DNA from: Enterococcus sp. DIV2402
Lineage (GTDB): Bacteria; Bacillota; Bacilli; Lactobacillales; Enterococcaceae
Length of the DNA stretch: 64,000 nucleotides
Reading direction: 5' to 3'
Assembly (NCBI RefSeq): GCF_017426705.2
Contig: NZ_CP147251.1
Span: 1,898,501 to 1,962,500 of the forward strand
Positions 8,953 to 17,257 of this stretch are shown here, piece by piece (position 1 is the stretch's first letter; every line of letters begins with the position of its first letter). The translations under genes and the position numbers were made by a program. Below the pieces are notes generated by a model, which ran no database searches, had not been told where the DNA came from, and saw only the letters and a list, made by a program, of their open reading frames with translations.

Positions 8953-8991
8953 TGCCTCGTCCTAAAAGTTTTAGGGTGAGGCATCTTTTTT
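8953..8991. terminator. Bidirectional terminator
   Basis: Stem from TGCCTC-GT-CCTAAAA paired with TTTTAGG-GT-GAGGCA, followed by a T-run on the plus strand. It serves the fused ABC gene and the convergent binding-protein gene. Confidence 0.85.
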
Positions 8992-9953
8992 TAGTTTGTT
9001 TCAATTAAAGAAGCTTTGACATCTTCAATAATTTTAGTGTTAGCAATTGGGCCATTATACAACCAGCTAGAGTCACCATCGAATTCATGAACATGGTCAT
9101 TTTTAACAGCTTTTAAGTTTTTCCAAATATCTTCTTGGAATAAAGGGGCTGACGTATCACTATTAATTAAGAAAATTGAATCAGCATCAAGTTCTGCTAG
9201 TTTTTCTAAAGAAACAGGATTCCAGTCAGCAGTGGCTTCTTTAGAAACTTCTTCAACAAGAGTCGGTTTATCTAAACCTAAATCTCCATATAATACTGCA
9301 CCGCTTGAACGTCCCTCTGTTACCATAAAGATTGAATTATTGACTACCCATAAAACGGCAACGGATTGATCTTTTACTTGGTTGTCTAGTTCTTTTTTCG
9401 TATTCTCTGCTAAGGTTTCATATTCATCTACTACTTCGTTAGCTAAGTCCTCTTTATTCAAAACAGTAGCAATATCAGCTAATTGGTCGCGCCAATTGAC
9501 ATCTTCGCCGTTTTTAACAACATAAGTAGGAGCAATTTTTGCGTACTCTGCATATTTACCACCTTCAACAGTTGAAGAAGAGCTAATTAATAATAAATCA
9601 GGTTCAAAGCCAAGAACTTCTTCGTAAGGTAAAGAAAAATCAATCGTTGGGATGTCTTTTAATTCATCTTGTAAATAGGTTTGAATACTCGAATCATTGA
9701 CTGTCCATTGGGCAACAGGAATTGTATCTAAGGCAACTAGATAATCTTCTAGATAGCTAGCGATGATTCGTTCTGGTTTAGCAGGAATCGTCACTTCATT
9801 TCCTAAGGTATCTGTTAAAACACGGTCTTTAGCTACGCTTGAAGTGGTAGTCGATTCGCCAGTGTTTTGATTATTGGTATTTCCACAAGCACCTAACAAT
9901 AAAAGACTACTTAAAGCTAATGCAGCTCCTACTAATTTCCTTCTTTTTTGCAT
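8991..9953 (-). CDS. Iron-siderophore ABC transporter substrate-binding lipoprotein
   Basis: This 320-residue protein starts with a basic, hydrophobic lipoprotein signal ending in the lipobox Leu-Gly-Ala-Cys (Cys 23), so it should be anchored to the outer face of the membrane. The rest resembles class III periplasmic-binding proteins (FecB/FhuD/BtuF type): two lobes joined by a long helix, with the family-typical stretch Pro-Glu-Arg-Ile-Ile-Ala near residue 60 and Pro-Asp-Leu-Leu-Leu-Ile-Ser-Ser in the first lobe. It is divergent from the ATPase and permease genes with two Fur boxes in the shared intergenic region, which supports a ferric-chelate importer. The identity of the bound siderophore is not visible. 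In E. faecalis, similar genes are called fit; that name is not applied here. Confidence 0.9.
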   Translation of the reverse strand: MQKRRKLVGAALALSSLLLLGACGNTNNQNTGESTTTSSVAKDRVLTDTLGNEVTIPAKPERIIASYLEDYLVALDTIPVAQWTVNDSSIQTYLQDELKDIPTIDFSLPYEEVLGFEPDLLLISSSSTVEGGKYAEYAKIAPTYVVKNGEDVNWRDQLADIATVLNKEDLANEVVDEYETLAENTKKELDNQVKDQSVAVLWVVNNSIFMVTEGRSSGAVLYGDLGLDKPTLVEEVSKEATADWNPVSLEKLAELDADSIFLINSDTSAPLFQEDIWKNLKAVKNDHVHEFDGDSSWLYNGPIANTKIIEDVKASLIETN

Positions 9954-9984
9954 AATGTTTCCTCCTAAAAAAATATCACGATAA

Positions 9985-9999
9985 TGATAATCATTATCA
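9985..9999. promoter_or_regulatory. Fur box of the binding-protein gene
   Basis: Perfect core TGATAAT-C-ATTATCA. It overlaps the minus-strand -10 element GATAAT (9998-9993), which lies 17 bases after TTGACT (10021-10016). Confidence 0.9.
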
Positions 10000-10021
10000 A
10001 TTAAAAAATGGAAAAAGTCAA
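9993..10021 (-). promoter_or_regulatory. Promoter of the binding-protein gene
   Basis: Minus-strand -35 TTGACT (10021-10016), spacer of 17, -10 GATAAT (9998-9993), with the -10 buried in the Fur box. A good AGGAGG lies just before the start codon at 9953. Confidence 0.65.
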
Positions 10022-10061
10022 TATAGATCTTTTTATATCAAGCAATTTTGTGAAAGAAAGA

Positions 10062-10091
10062 ATTGCAAAACCTAAGAGGCTAACCTATAAT
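10062..10091 (+). promoter_or_regulatory. Promoter of the siderophore ATPase-permease operon
   Basis: TTGCAA (10062-10067), an 18-base spacer and TATAAT (10086-10091), with a Fur box starting 9 bases after the -10. Confidence 0.65.
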
Positions 10092-10099
10092 AAATCCAA

Positions 10100-10114
10100 T
10101 GAGAATGATTCTCA
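10100..10114. promoter_or_regulatory. Fur box of the siderophore ATPase-permease operon
   Basis: TGAGAAT-G-ATTCTCA lies within a perfect 21-base palindrome (10097-10117), just downstream of the -10 element. Confidence 0.88.
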
Positions 10115-10155
10115 TTGAATAGCTAGCTTTGAAGTAGATATAAGGGATGAAGAAA

Positions 10156-10959
10156 ATGGGAATTTTAGTAGCAGAACAACTATCCACTGGTTATGGTGAA
10201 TATTTAATTAGTGAAAATTTAAATTATACGTTTCGTGAAGGGACAATTACCAATATTATTGGGCCTAATGGCTGTGGTAAATCAACTTTTTTAAAAACTT
10301 TGGCACGAGTGTTACCCAATCAAGGAGGCACGGTTTTATTAAATAGTAAAGCACTAAATCAATACAGTAGTAAAGAAATCGCAAAAGAATTAGCGATGTT
10401 AGCACAAACTTCCGAAGCCCAAATTGATTTATCGGTATTTGATGTTGTTTCTTATGGGCGTTATCCATATCAAAAAGGATGGGGAAGCTTATCTGGAGAG
10501 GATCAGCAGATTATTCAATGGGCTTTGGAAATTACAGGGTTAACGGAATTAGCTAGACAATCCGTCATTACCTTATCTGGTGGACAGCGTCAAAGAGTTT
10601 GGATTGCGATGGCTCTTGTTCAAGACACAGATATTGTGATTTTAGATGAACCAACCACTTATTTAGATCCTGCACATCAACTGGAAGTATTAAACGTCTT
10701 AAAAGAGATTAACCAAACGAAAGGTAAGACGATTATTATGACGAGTCATGATATTAATTTATCTTCACGTTTTTCAGACAGTATTCTTGCGATGAAAGAT
10801 GGCAAGATTTTGAAGGAAGGAACACCAGAAGAAGTGATTACGCCCGCTGTTCTGAAAGAAGTCTTTCAAATTGATGCTGAAATTATAATTCATCCAAAAA
10901 CGCAACGACCATTGATTCTCTCTTACGAAGTATTAAAAATGGGGAACGCTTATGAATAA
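10156..10959 (+). CDS. Iron-siderophore ABC transporter ATP-binding protein (FecE/FhuC type)
   Basis: This 267-residue ATPase has Walker A GPNGCGKST near residue 38, signature LSGGQRQR near 138, Walker B ending Leu-Asp-Glu-Pro-Thr-Thr-Tyr-Leu-Asp and a Ser-His switch, all typical of FecE/FhuC/BtuD subunits. ATG 10156 is chosen because AAGGG lies 9 bases before it; the ATG at 10147 sits directly against that site and is less likely. The end overlaps the first permease gene by 8 bases, so ATPase and permeases should be translated together. It powers import of the chelate delivered by the divergent lipoprotein, and a Fur box controls the operon. Confidence 0.92.
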   Translation: MGILVAEQLSTGYGEYLISENLNYTFREGTITNIIGPNGCGKSTFLKTLARVLPNQGGTVLLNSKALNQYSSKEIAKELAMLAQTSEAQIDLSVFDVVSYGRYPYQKGWGSLSGEDQQIIQWALEITGLTELARQSVITLSGGQRQRVWIAMALVQDTDIVILDEPTTYLDPAHQLEVLNVLKEINQTKGKTIIMTSHDINLSSRFSDSILAMKDGKILKEGTPEEVITPAVLKEVFQIDAEIIIHPKTQRPLILSYEVLKMGNAYE

Positions 10960-11956
10960 TACAAAAATATACAATATTTGGGTAATAGGTAGTCTAATGT
11001 TTTTATTTTTAATTGCTAGTATGATGGTGTCATTGGTGATAGGCGCAGTGAGCATTCCTCTGCAAACATTTATCGATGCGTGGTTAAATTTTGATAAAAG
11101 TAATCAACTACATCAGGTATTAATGAATGTTCGTTTGCCGAGAATTTTAGGCGCCGCAATTGTCGGAACAAGCTTAGCCATTAGTGGTGCATTAATGCAA
11201 GGAATAACGCAAAATCCATTAGCTGACTCTGGTTTATTAGGAATTAATGCAGGAGCTGGTTTAGGATTGGCTGTGATGTTTGCATTTTTCCCAGATACTA
11301 GCTATCGGTTTATTTTAGTTGCTTGTTTCATGGGTGCTGCAATTAGTGTAGGTGTCATCTATTTAATTACTAGCTCAAATAAACAGGTAATGACTTCGTT
11401 GCGCTTAACTTTAGCAGGTGCGGGGATTAGCGCGCTGTTTATTGCAGCAAGTCAAGCAATTGCGCTACAGTTTAATTTGAGTCAAGATATTACATTTTGG
11501 TCAATTGGCGGAATTAGTGCGATTTCTTGGAGCCAACTACGTTTAATCACGCCATTTTTTCTGTTGGCATTATTATTGGCGATAATTAATAGTCCAGCCA
11601 TTACTATTTTGCGATTTGGTGATGACACAGCCATTAGTTTAGGGAAGAAACCTCAACGAACACGGATTGTTGCTTCAATTATTGTCTTAGTATTATCGGG
11701 GCTATCAGTAGCAGTCGTGGGTTCAATTAGTTTTGTTGGTTTAATCGTACCGCATGTATTACGCTATTTTGTCGGAGAAAACTATCGCTATTTAATTCCA
11801 TTATCGGGATTAGGGGGAGCTTTATTAGTTGTTTGGGCCGATTTAATTGCCCGCTCAGTCAACCCACCTTTTGAAACGCCGTTTGGAATTATCACAGCGC
11901 TAATTGGCATTCCGTTCTTTTTGTATCTCTCAAGAAAGGGTGGACTGCGTTTATGA
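10952..11956 (+). CDS. Iron-siderophore ABC transporter permease (FecCD family)
   Basis: This 334-residue, very hydrophobic protein has the FecCD/BtuC layout of about nine to ten membrane helices. The family hallmark Arg-Leu-Pro-Arg-Ile-Leu follows the first helix, then Gly-Ala-Leu-Met-Gln-Gly-x-Thr-Gln-Asn-Pro-Leu-Ala, and Gly-Leu-Ile-Val-Pro-His appears late as the ATPase-coupling region. It overlaps both neighbours (8 bases with the ATPase gene, 4 bases with the second permease gene), so the three are one operon. The two permeases are presumed to form a heterodimeric channel. Confidence 0.92.
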   Translation: MNNTKIYNIWVIGSLMFLFLIASMMVSLVIGAVSIPLQTFIDAWLNFDKSNQLHQVLMNVRLPRILGAAIVGTSLAISGALMQGITQNPLADSGLLGINAGAGLGLAVMFAFFPDTSYRFILVACFMGAAISVGVIYLITSSNKQVMTSLRLTLAGAGISALFIAASQAIALQFNLSQDITFWSIGGISAISWSQLRLITPFFLLALLLAIINSPAITILRFGDDTAISLGKKPQRTRIVASIIVLVLSGLSVAVVGSISFVGLIVPHVLRYFVGENYRYLIPLSGLGGALLVVWADLIARSVNPPFETPFGIITALIGIPFFLYLSRKGGLRL

Positions 11957-12942
11957 AAAAAAGATATATTTTTCCTATATTGCTTCTTTTAATTGTTCTA
12001 TTAGTGTTATTTGCATTGACTCATGGCAAATTAGCTTTAACTTGGAGTGAAATCTGGGAAATTATGCGTGGTGGTGGAACGTCTGCTAAACGTTTATTAT
12101 TAGTTGATTTTCGTTTGCCACGGATTGTTTTAGCTATTTTAGCTGGAGCTGCATTGGCAGTCGGTGGGGCAGTACTACAGAGTACAACCCAAAATCCATT
12201 GGCAGACTCAGGGATTTTAGGCATCAATGCTGGTGCAGGTCTATTTGTTTTGCTTTTTATCAGTTTTGTCCAATCGACGACCGTAACAACCTTTTTGTTG
12301 CCATTGATTGCCTTAGTGGGTGCGTTGTTGACAGCTGTTATTATCTTTGCTTTTGCTTATAAAAAAAGAATCGGTATTATGCCAGTAAGATTAATATTAA
12401 CAGGGGTAGTCGTTGGCACAGGAATCTCTGCCTTAACATTATTGTTAGTTACAAAACTTGATAGCGAGAATTATCGATTTGTAACAATGTGGCAGGCAGG
12501 TAGTATTTGGGGCAGCAATTGGTTTTTTGTGTGTGCGTTATTACCATGGCTCTTGATTTTAGTACCATGGTTTTTCTTTAAGCATCGCGAATTAGATATT
12601 TTACAATTTGGCGATGCCACTGCAATTTCTTTAGGTGTTAATATTCAAAAAGAAAGGATAAAATTGATTGTTGCAGCAGTTGCTTTAACTGGTGCCGCAG
12701 TGTCTGTGACGGGAGGCATTGGATTTTTAGGATTAATTGCTCCTCATATTGCCAAGCGATTAGGCTTTAAAAAGCATTGGCAATTACTACCCATAGCAGC
12801 TATAATCGGCAGTTTATTGTTATTATTGAGCGATACCATTGGTCGTTTGTCACCTGGTAGTGGCGAAATTCCTGCTGGAACAGTCGTTGCCATCATTGGT
12901 GCGCCTTACTTTTTATTTTTATTATTAAAGGAATCTACATGA
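11953..12942 (+). CDS. Iron-siderophore ABC transporter permease, second subunit
   Basis: At 329 residues it shares the FecCD signature with the preceding gene: Arg-Leu-Pro-Arg-Ile-Val, then Gln-Ser-Thr-Thr-Gln-Asn-Pro-Leu-Ala-Asp-Ser-Gly, and Leu-Ile-Ala-Pro-His in the coupling loop. It starts inside the upstream stop codon (ATGA overlap) and ends just before a strong terminator, so it closes the ATPase-permease operon. The two permeases differ enough to be ancient paralogues, not a recent duplication. Confidence 0.92.
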   Translation: MKKRYIFPILLLLIVLLVLFALTHGKLALTWSEIWEIMRGGGTSAKRLLLVDFRLPRIVLAILAGAALAVGGAVLQSTTQNPLADSGILGINAGAGLFVLLFISFVQSTTVTTFLLPLIALVGALLTAVIIFAFAYKKRIGIMPVRLILTGVVVGTGISALTLLLVTKLDSENYRFVTMWQAGSIWGSNWFFVCALLPWLLILVPWFFFKHRELDILQFGDATAISLGVNIQKERIKLIVAAVALTGAAVSVTGGIGFLGLIAPHIAKRLGFKKHWQLLPIAAIIGSLLLLLSDTIGRLSPGSGEIPAGTVVAIIGAPYFLFLLLKEST

Positions 12943-12946
12943 TAAC

Positions 12947-12984
12947 AAACAGCATGTACCATTGTTGTACATGCTGTTTTTATT
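12947..12984 (+). terminator. Terminator of the siderophore importer operon
   Basis: Arms AAACAGCATGTAC and GTACATGCTGTTT around a 7-base loop, followed by T-rich sequence. Confidence 0.85.
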
Positions 12985-13095
12985 ATGTGCTGATGGTTTT
13001 GAAAATTTCACAAGCAAAAGCTCTGCTTAAATTTATTTAATATGATATAACGAATAACGGTAACACATATAATTAATTTTTTAGGGAGGATACAC

Positions 13096-13848
13096 ATGAT
13101 TACAGAAAAGGTGGAAACCTTAGATGGATGGTATTGCTTGCATCTTGTTTTTCAAATGAATTGGGCAGCATGGCAAAAAGAAACAAATGAAACAAAGCAA
13201 GCAGCAATCAACGAATTGTCTGAGTTAGTGAACGAATGGCAAGAAATTGAGGATGCACAAAAAGGCAGTCATTATTTGTGGAATGTGACCGGTCACAAGG
13301 GTGATTTTGGTTTTATGCTGTTGCGACCAGAATTAAAAGAACTCAATGCTGCTGAAAACGCATGGCATAGTTTGGCAATCTATCAATACCTACAACCAGT
13401 TCACAGCTATGTTTCCGTAATTGAACTTGGCACATATAGTGGAATGCCAAAAACAGAGACAGCTTGGGCAAGAACAAATAAAAATCTTTATCCAGAATTA
13501 CCGAAAGAAGAGTATATCTGTTTTTATCCGATGAACAAAGTCCGTTCAGGCGATGTCAACTGGTATACGTTATCTTATGACCAAAGACGTGAGCTAATGA
13601 AAGAACATGGATTAATTGGTCGTAAATATGCAGGGAAAATTCGTCAATTTATCACAGGATCAATTGGTTTTGATGATCATGAATGGGGCGTAACTTTATT
13701 TGCCGAAGATCCATTAGAATTTAAAAAAATTATTTATGAAATGCGCTTTTCAGAAGCCAGCAGTGTATATTCTGATTTTCCATATTTTATGGTCGGAACG
13801 TCATTAAATACAACACAACAATTACAAACATATTTAGGGTTGCTTTAG
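13096..13848 (+). CDS. hemQ: Coproheme decarboxylase (HemQ/ChdC)
   Basis: This 250-residue chlorite-dismutase-fold protein converts coproheme III to heme b by two oxidative decarboxylations, the last step of the coproporphyrin-dependent heme route of Gram-positive bacteria. The catalytic Tyr of the Tyr-Pro-Met motif is Tyr144, with Lys148 close by and the proximal heme ligand His171 exactly 27 residues after the Tyr, as in Listeria HemQ (Tyr147/His174). The Gly-Phe-Asp-Asp-x-Glu-Trp-Gly block is also conserved. The start follows TTAGGGAGGA. It is followed after 13 bases by an MFS gene and then a ferrochelatase. No earlier heme synthesis gene is in the window, so substrate may have to come from outside. 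Confidence 0.93.
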   Translation: MITEKVETLDGWYCLHLVFQMNWAAWQKETNETKQAAINELSELVNEWQEIEDAQKGSHYLWNVTGHKGDFGFMLLRPELKELNAAENAWHSLAIYQYLQPVHSYVSVIELGTYSGMPKTETAWARTNKNLYPELPKEEYICFYPMNKVRSGDVNWYTLSYDQRRELMKEHGLIGRKYAGKIRQFITGSIGFDDHEWGVTLFAEDPLEFKKIIYEMRFSEASSVYSDFPYFMVGTSLNTTQQLQTYLGLL

Positions 13849-13861
13849 GAGGATTTGTTCA

Positions 13862-15199
13862 ATGGAGTTACGTGCCACAAAATCAGAAAGATGGTTTGCC
13901 CCATTATTAGTTATTAGTTTATTTATCACACAATTAGATTCGGGAATTATTAGTACTAATTTATCTTCAATGGCTAGAGGATTAATGTTAACACCTGCTG
14001 AAAAAAGTTGGATTGTTTCTATTTATACATTAGGTTTATTATTTGCTACGCCTGTTATGGGAAGTATGATCGACCGTTTTGGTTATCGTATGGTCTTTTT
14101 AACAGAATTAGCGTTTTATTTCGTTGGTGTATTAGGGATTGCTTTAAGTCAATCGTTCCCAATGTTACTAGTCTTTCGTGCGCTGCAAGCTTTTGGTAGT
14201 AGTTCGCTATTAACGTTGACACTTTCTTTGGTTTTTGCCAAGACAGAAAGGAAAATTGGTGGAAGAGTTGGGAATATCGGGGCATTAGTTGCCTTATCGA
14301 CAATTGTCGCACCTATTATCAGTGTAGTTAGTTTAGCCAAAACCCATGATTGGCGTAATATTTATTTTGTTATGGCATGTTTAATTGCGATTATTTTCTT
14401 ACTTGCATTCTTCATTGTGCCAAAAGTAACAAACTCAGAAACAAAATCGTTTGATATCAAAGGAAACAGTTTGTTTGTATTAGCTTTACTAGCATTTAAT
14501 TTATTATTAACAAGAGGGTTTTCTCGTGGTCATATCGTAGAATTAGTTGTTTATGCAGCAATTTTAATTATCGCTAGCACTTTATTTATGAAGGTAGAAA
14601 CAGCACGAGAAAATGAAAAATTAGCTGTACTATTTTCACGAAAATTATGGCAAGTACCTGCGTATCGTACAAGTTTACTTGGAGGAATTACAACAGGTTT
14701 AGTGATGTCTTTATTTGCTTTCTTACCATCATTTATTGAAATGACATTCCATCTTGATGCAAGAAAAGCAGGATCATTAATGACAGTAATGGCTGTAGGA
14801 ACTTTTATTGGTTCGAAAATTGCGGGAATTTGGACAGATAGAAAAGGGGCAACACATTCTACAACAGGCACAATGATGCTAGTTTTTATTAGCTTAGTTA
14901 CGATGTACTTCTCGGTTGTTTCGTTTAAAATGTTCTTGATTGCACTGTTGTTCTTTGGTATTGCGATTGGGGCATTAATGACTGTTCCGTTACAAGTATT
15001 AGTGGTAGAAGCTTCGCCTAGAGATCGTAATGCTTCTTTGAGTTTATTATCGGTTTGTAAAAAATTAGGTATGACAATTGGTATTACCATAATCGGTGTC
15101 TTGGCACATGCGACTGGTTCGCTTGGTTTTTCCCAAATGTTAATTGGTTTAATGGTTGTCACACTAATTTTTATTTTTTATATGAGAAAGAAGGCATAA
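13862..15199 (+). CDS. MFS transporter between hemQ and ferrochelatase
   Basis: A 445-residue major facilitator protein with about 12 predicted membrane helices. Its first loop carries the MFS motif A-like stretch Gly-Ser-Met-Ile-Asp-Arg-Phe-Gly-Tyr-Arg near residue 65, and an Asp in the first helix (Gln-Leu-Asp-Ser-Gly) recalls the drug:H+ antiporter group. It begins 13 bases after hemQ (GGAGG before the ATG) and ends 6 bases before the ferrochelatase gene, so all three are likely co-transcribed. Placement between the last two heme enzymes suggests transport of a porphyrin, coproheme or heme. Substrate and direction are inference; a general drug efflux pump is the alternative. Confidence 0.88.
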   Translation: MELRATKSERWFAPLLVISLFITQLDSGIISTNLSSMARGLMLTPAEKSWIVSIYTLGLLFATPVMGSMIDRFGYRMVFLTELAFYFVGVLGIALSQSFPMLLVFRALQAFGSSSLLTLTLSLVFAKTERKIGGRVGNIGALVALSTIVAPIISVVSLAKTHDWRNIYFVMACLIAIIFLLAFFIVPKVTNSETKSFDIKGNSLFVLALLAFNLLLTRGFSRGHIVELVVYAAILIIASTLFMKVETARENEKLAVLFSRKLWQVPAYRTSLLGGITTGLVMSLFAFLPSFIEMTFHLDARKAGSLMTVMAVGTFIGSKIAGIWTDRKGATHSTTGTMMLVFISLVTMYFSVVSFKMFLIALLFFGIAIGALMTVPLQVLVVEASPRDRNASLSLLSVCKKLGMTIGITIIGVLAHATGSLGFSQMLIGLMVVTLIFIFYMRKKA

Positions 15200-15205
15200 T
15201 TTGTC

Positions 15206-16102
15206 ATGCAAAAACAAGCAGTTTTACTAATGAGTTATGGGACACCAAACAATACAGAAGAAATTTGGGATTATTATACCCATATTCGTCATGGGAAAGA
15301 ACCTTCCCAAGAACTTTATGATGAATTAGCTGGTCGTTATGAAGAAATTGGTGGGGTTTCACCCTTAGCTCGTATCACAGAGGCGCAACGTTTAGCTGTT
15401 GAGGAAAAATTAAATGTGACTAGCGCAGTAGAGTATCATGTGTTTACTGGTTTACGTCATATTCGTCCATTTATTGAAGATGCAGTGGCAGATATTGTAG
15501 CGCAAGGATTTCAAACGATTCATGGAATGGTACTAGCACCACATGATTCTAGTTTTATTAAGCAATATCATGATCGTGTTGAAAAAGAATTGGAAGTTTA
15601 TCCAGAAATTTCCTATACAGCACATCGTCACTTTTGGCAACATGAAGGATTTCAAGTATTTTGGGCTAACCAAATTCAAGCAGCATTGAATTCTGAGAAA
15701 AAGCAGAAATTTTTGTTCACGGCACATAGTTTGCCTGAGCGTCTATTGCTAAATGGCGATCCGTATGTTGATGAAATAACCGGTGCCGCTAAAGCAATTG
15801 CGCAACGTGTAGCAGGTTCATTGGACTTTGGTCATGCGTGGCAAAGTGCTGGACGTACAGCGGATAAATGGATTGGTCCACGTGTTGAAGATGTGACCGA
15901 AGAATTGTTAAAAGAAGGTTATGAAGAGATTATTTATCTACCATTTGGTTTTGTTGCAGATAATTTAGAAACACTCTATGATAATGATATTGAGTGTAAA
16001 GAATTAGTAGAAGAATTAGATGGAGAGTACCGTCGCTTAGATATGCCGAATACTCATCCCGATTTTATTAGCGGTTTAGCAGCAGAAATTCTTTCAAATT
16101 AA
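15206..16102 (+). CDS. hemH: Coproporphyrin III ferrochelatase (HemH/CpfC)
   Basis: At 298 residues it matches the short, soluble Gram-positive ferrochelatase that inserts Fe2+ into coproporphyrin III. The catalytic His lies in Phe-Thr-Ala-His-Ser-Leu-Pro-Glu-Arg (His174), and the matching Glu is in Asn-Leu-Glu-Thr (Glu255), corresponding to His183 and Glu264 of the Bacillus enzyme. No C-terminal membrane anchor or Fe-S cysteines are present. The product coproheme is the substrate of the HemQ encoded two genes upstream. With Fur-controlled iron uptake next door, the pair would finish heme from imported porphyrin, possibly for cytochrome bd or catalase. Confidence 0.93.
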   Translation: MQKQAVLLMSYGTPNNTEEIWDYYTHIRHGKEPSQELYDELAGRYEEIGGVSPLARITEAQRLAVEEKLNVTSAVEYHVFTGLRHIRPFIEDAVADIVAQGFQTIHGMVLAPHDSSFIKQYHDRVEKELEVYPEISYTAHRHFWQHEGFQVFWANQIQAALNSEKKQKFLFTAHSLPERLLLNGDPYVDEITGAAKAIAQRVAGSLDFGHAWQSAGRTADKWIGPRVEDVTEELLKEGYEEIIYLPFGFVADNLETLYDNDIECKELVEELDGEYRRLDMPNTHPDFISGLAAEILSN

Positions 16103-16110
16103 ACAAAAAT

Positions 16111-16152
16111 GAAGAGCACTCAAAATTTAGGTTAACATTTTGGGTGCTCTTC
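16111..16152. terminator. Bidirectional terminator between ferrochelatase and lexA
   Basis: GAAGAGCACTCAAAAT pairs with ATTTTGGGTGCTCTTC (one G-T pair) around a short loop, between convergent genes. Confidence 0.8.
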
Positions 16153-16172
16153 GTTATAGATATGAAGAATTT

Positions 16173-16790
16173 TTAAAAGTGACGATACAAACCGACAACT
16201 AGCCCTAAAATTTTAACACTTGGTAAAATAATTGGTTCCATATAATCATTTTCCGGTTGTAATCGAATATAAGTTTTTTCTTTATAAAATCTTTTACAAG
16301 TTGCTTCATCTTCATCAGTCATAGCAATAACAATATCGCCATTTCCAGCAATGTCTTGTTTTCTTACAATTACTTGATCACCATCTAGAATGCCAGCATT
16401 AATCATGCTTTCGCCGCGAATGGTTAACATAAATAATTGGCCACTATCTTCAACTAGATTAGGAGGGATTGGGAAAAAATCAGAAGCCTCTTCTACTGCT
16501 AAAATGGGTTCACCAGCAGTTACTACACCTAACAAAGGGATTTTTTGTTGTTGAGCACCGATTGTTTCTAAGCCCAGTGTGGTTAATTCAATGGCTCGAG
16601 GTTTTGTAGGGTCTCTTTGGATTAAGCCTTTTTTTTCTAAACGTGATAAATGACCATGAACAGTTGATGTAGAGGAAAGTTGCACAGCTTCACCAATTTC
16701 TCTCACTGTAGGTGGATACCCTTTTTCACTGACTCGAGTATGAATAAATTTTAAAACTTCAAGTTGTCGGTTTTCTGTACGTTTTGCCAA
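16173..16790 (-). CDS. lexA: SOS response repressor LexA
   Basis: This LexA of about 205 residues has an N-terminal winged helix domain (1-65) and a C-terminal S24 autoprotease. The cleavage bond is Ala92-Gly93, and the catalytic dyad is Ser128 (Gly-Glu-Ser-Met) and Lys166 (Thr-Cys-Lys-Arg-Phe). RecA-stimulated self-cleavage relieves repression of DNA-damage genes. A TTG start at 16790 fits AGAAGG with 7-base spacing; a GTG three codons upstream at 16799 is an alternative that overlaps the site. The promoter carries a LexA box over its -35, so the gene is autoregulated. As in Bacillus, it diverges from the ynzC region. Confidence 0.95.
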   Translation of the reverse strand: MAKRTENRQLEVLKFIHTRVSEKGYPPTVREIGEAVQLSSTSTVHGHLSRLEKKGLIQRDPTKPRAIELTTLGLETIGAQQQKIPLLGVVTAGEPILAVEEASDFFPIPPNLVEDSGQLFMLTIRGESMINAGILDGDQVIVRKQDIAGNGDIVIAMTDEDEATCKRFYKEKTYIRLQPENDYMEPIILPSVKILGLVVGLYRHF

Positions 16791-16858
16791 AACGAACACC
16801 TTCTTTCCTTTATTTGAATCATTATAAAATGAAAAATATGACTAGTTTTATTAAACGT

Positions 16859-16887
16859 AGTGTAACATATGCTCTGAAAAAAATCAA
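16859..16887 (-). promoter_or_regulatory. lexA promoter
   Basis: Minus-strand TTGATT (16887-16882), 17-base spacer, TACACT (16864-16859). The -35 shares bases with the LexA box. Confidence 0.65.
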
Positions 16888-16898
16888 ACAAACGTTCG
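16885..16898. promoter_or_regulatory. LexA (SOS) box shared by lexA and ynzC
   Basis: On the minus strand the site reads CGAAC-GTTT-GTTTG, matching the Gram-positive SOS consensus CGAACRNRYGTTYG at nearly every position. It sits on the lexA -35 and about 10 bases upstream of a TTGATT -35 for the divergent ynzC gene, so it can control both. Confidence 0.85.
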
Positions 16899-16963
16899 GT
16901 TTCTGTTTTGATTGTTTTTTTTGATTGTTTTGTATAAGATGGAAAAGAAAGGAGCTTGATATC

Positions 16964-17206
16964 ATGTTATCCAAAGAAAAATTAGATAGAATTAATGAGT
17001 TAGCTAAAAAGAAAAAAACAGAAGGACTTACTGAAAAGGAACAAGCAGAACAGCAAACATTAAGACAAGAGTATATTACAGCTTTTCGTGGTGGGATGAA
17101 GCACCATATTGAAGGGATGAAAGTAGTCGATCCAGAAGGCAATGATGTGACGCCGGAAAAACTAAAACAAATTCAAAAAGCGAAAGGTTTACACAATAGA
17201 AAGTAA
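16964..17206 (+). CDS. ynzC: DUF896 protein, YnzC family
   Basis: An 80-residue, highly charged alpha-helical protein with the DUF896 pattern: Leu-x-Arg-Ile-Asn-Glu-Leu-Ala-x-Lys-x-Lys at the start, Leu-Thr-x-x-Glu then Arg-Gln-Glu-Tyr-Ile in the middle, and [10 protein letters not shown] near the end. ATG 16964 follows AAAGGAG; a TTG 13 codons upstream lacks a site. In Bacillus subtilis ynzC is the last gene of the SOS-induced yneA-yneB-ynzC operon divergent from lexA. Here yneA and yneB are absent and ynzC is directly next to the LexA box, so it should be SOS-controlled. Its molecular function is unknown. Confidence 0.9.
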   Translation: MLSKEKLDRINELAKKKKTEGLTEKEQAEQQTLRQEYITAFRGGMKHHIEGMKVVDPEGNDVTPEKLKQIQKAKGLHNRK

Positions 17207-17209
17207 AAT

Positions 17210-17257
17210 AAAAGATACCGATGCAAAAAGTATTGATAATTGCAGAGGTATCTTTTA
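17210..17257 (+). terminator. Terminator after ynzC
   Basis: AAAAGATACC pairs with GGTATCTTTT around a long loop, with a short T-run. The tkt promoter -35 lies in the loop. Confidence 0.55.

Noticed and set aside
14551..15162. Long open frame on the minus strand inside the MFS gene
   Set aside because: It is antisense to a well-supported membrane protein gene, has no ribosome site and reads as low-complexity Ile/Thr/Asn-rich protein.
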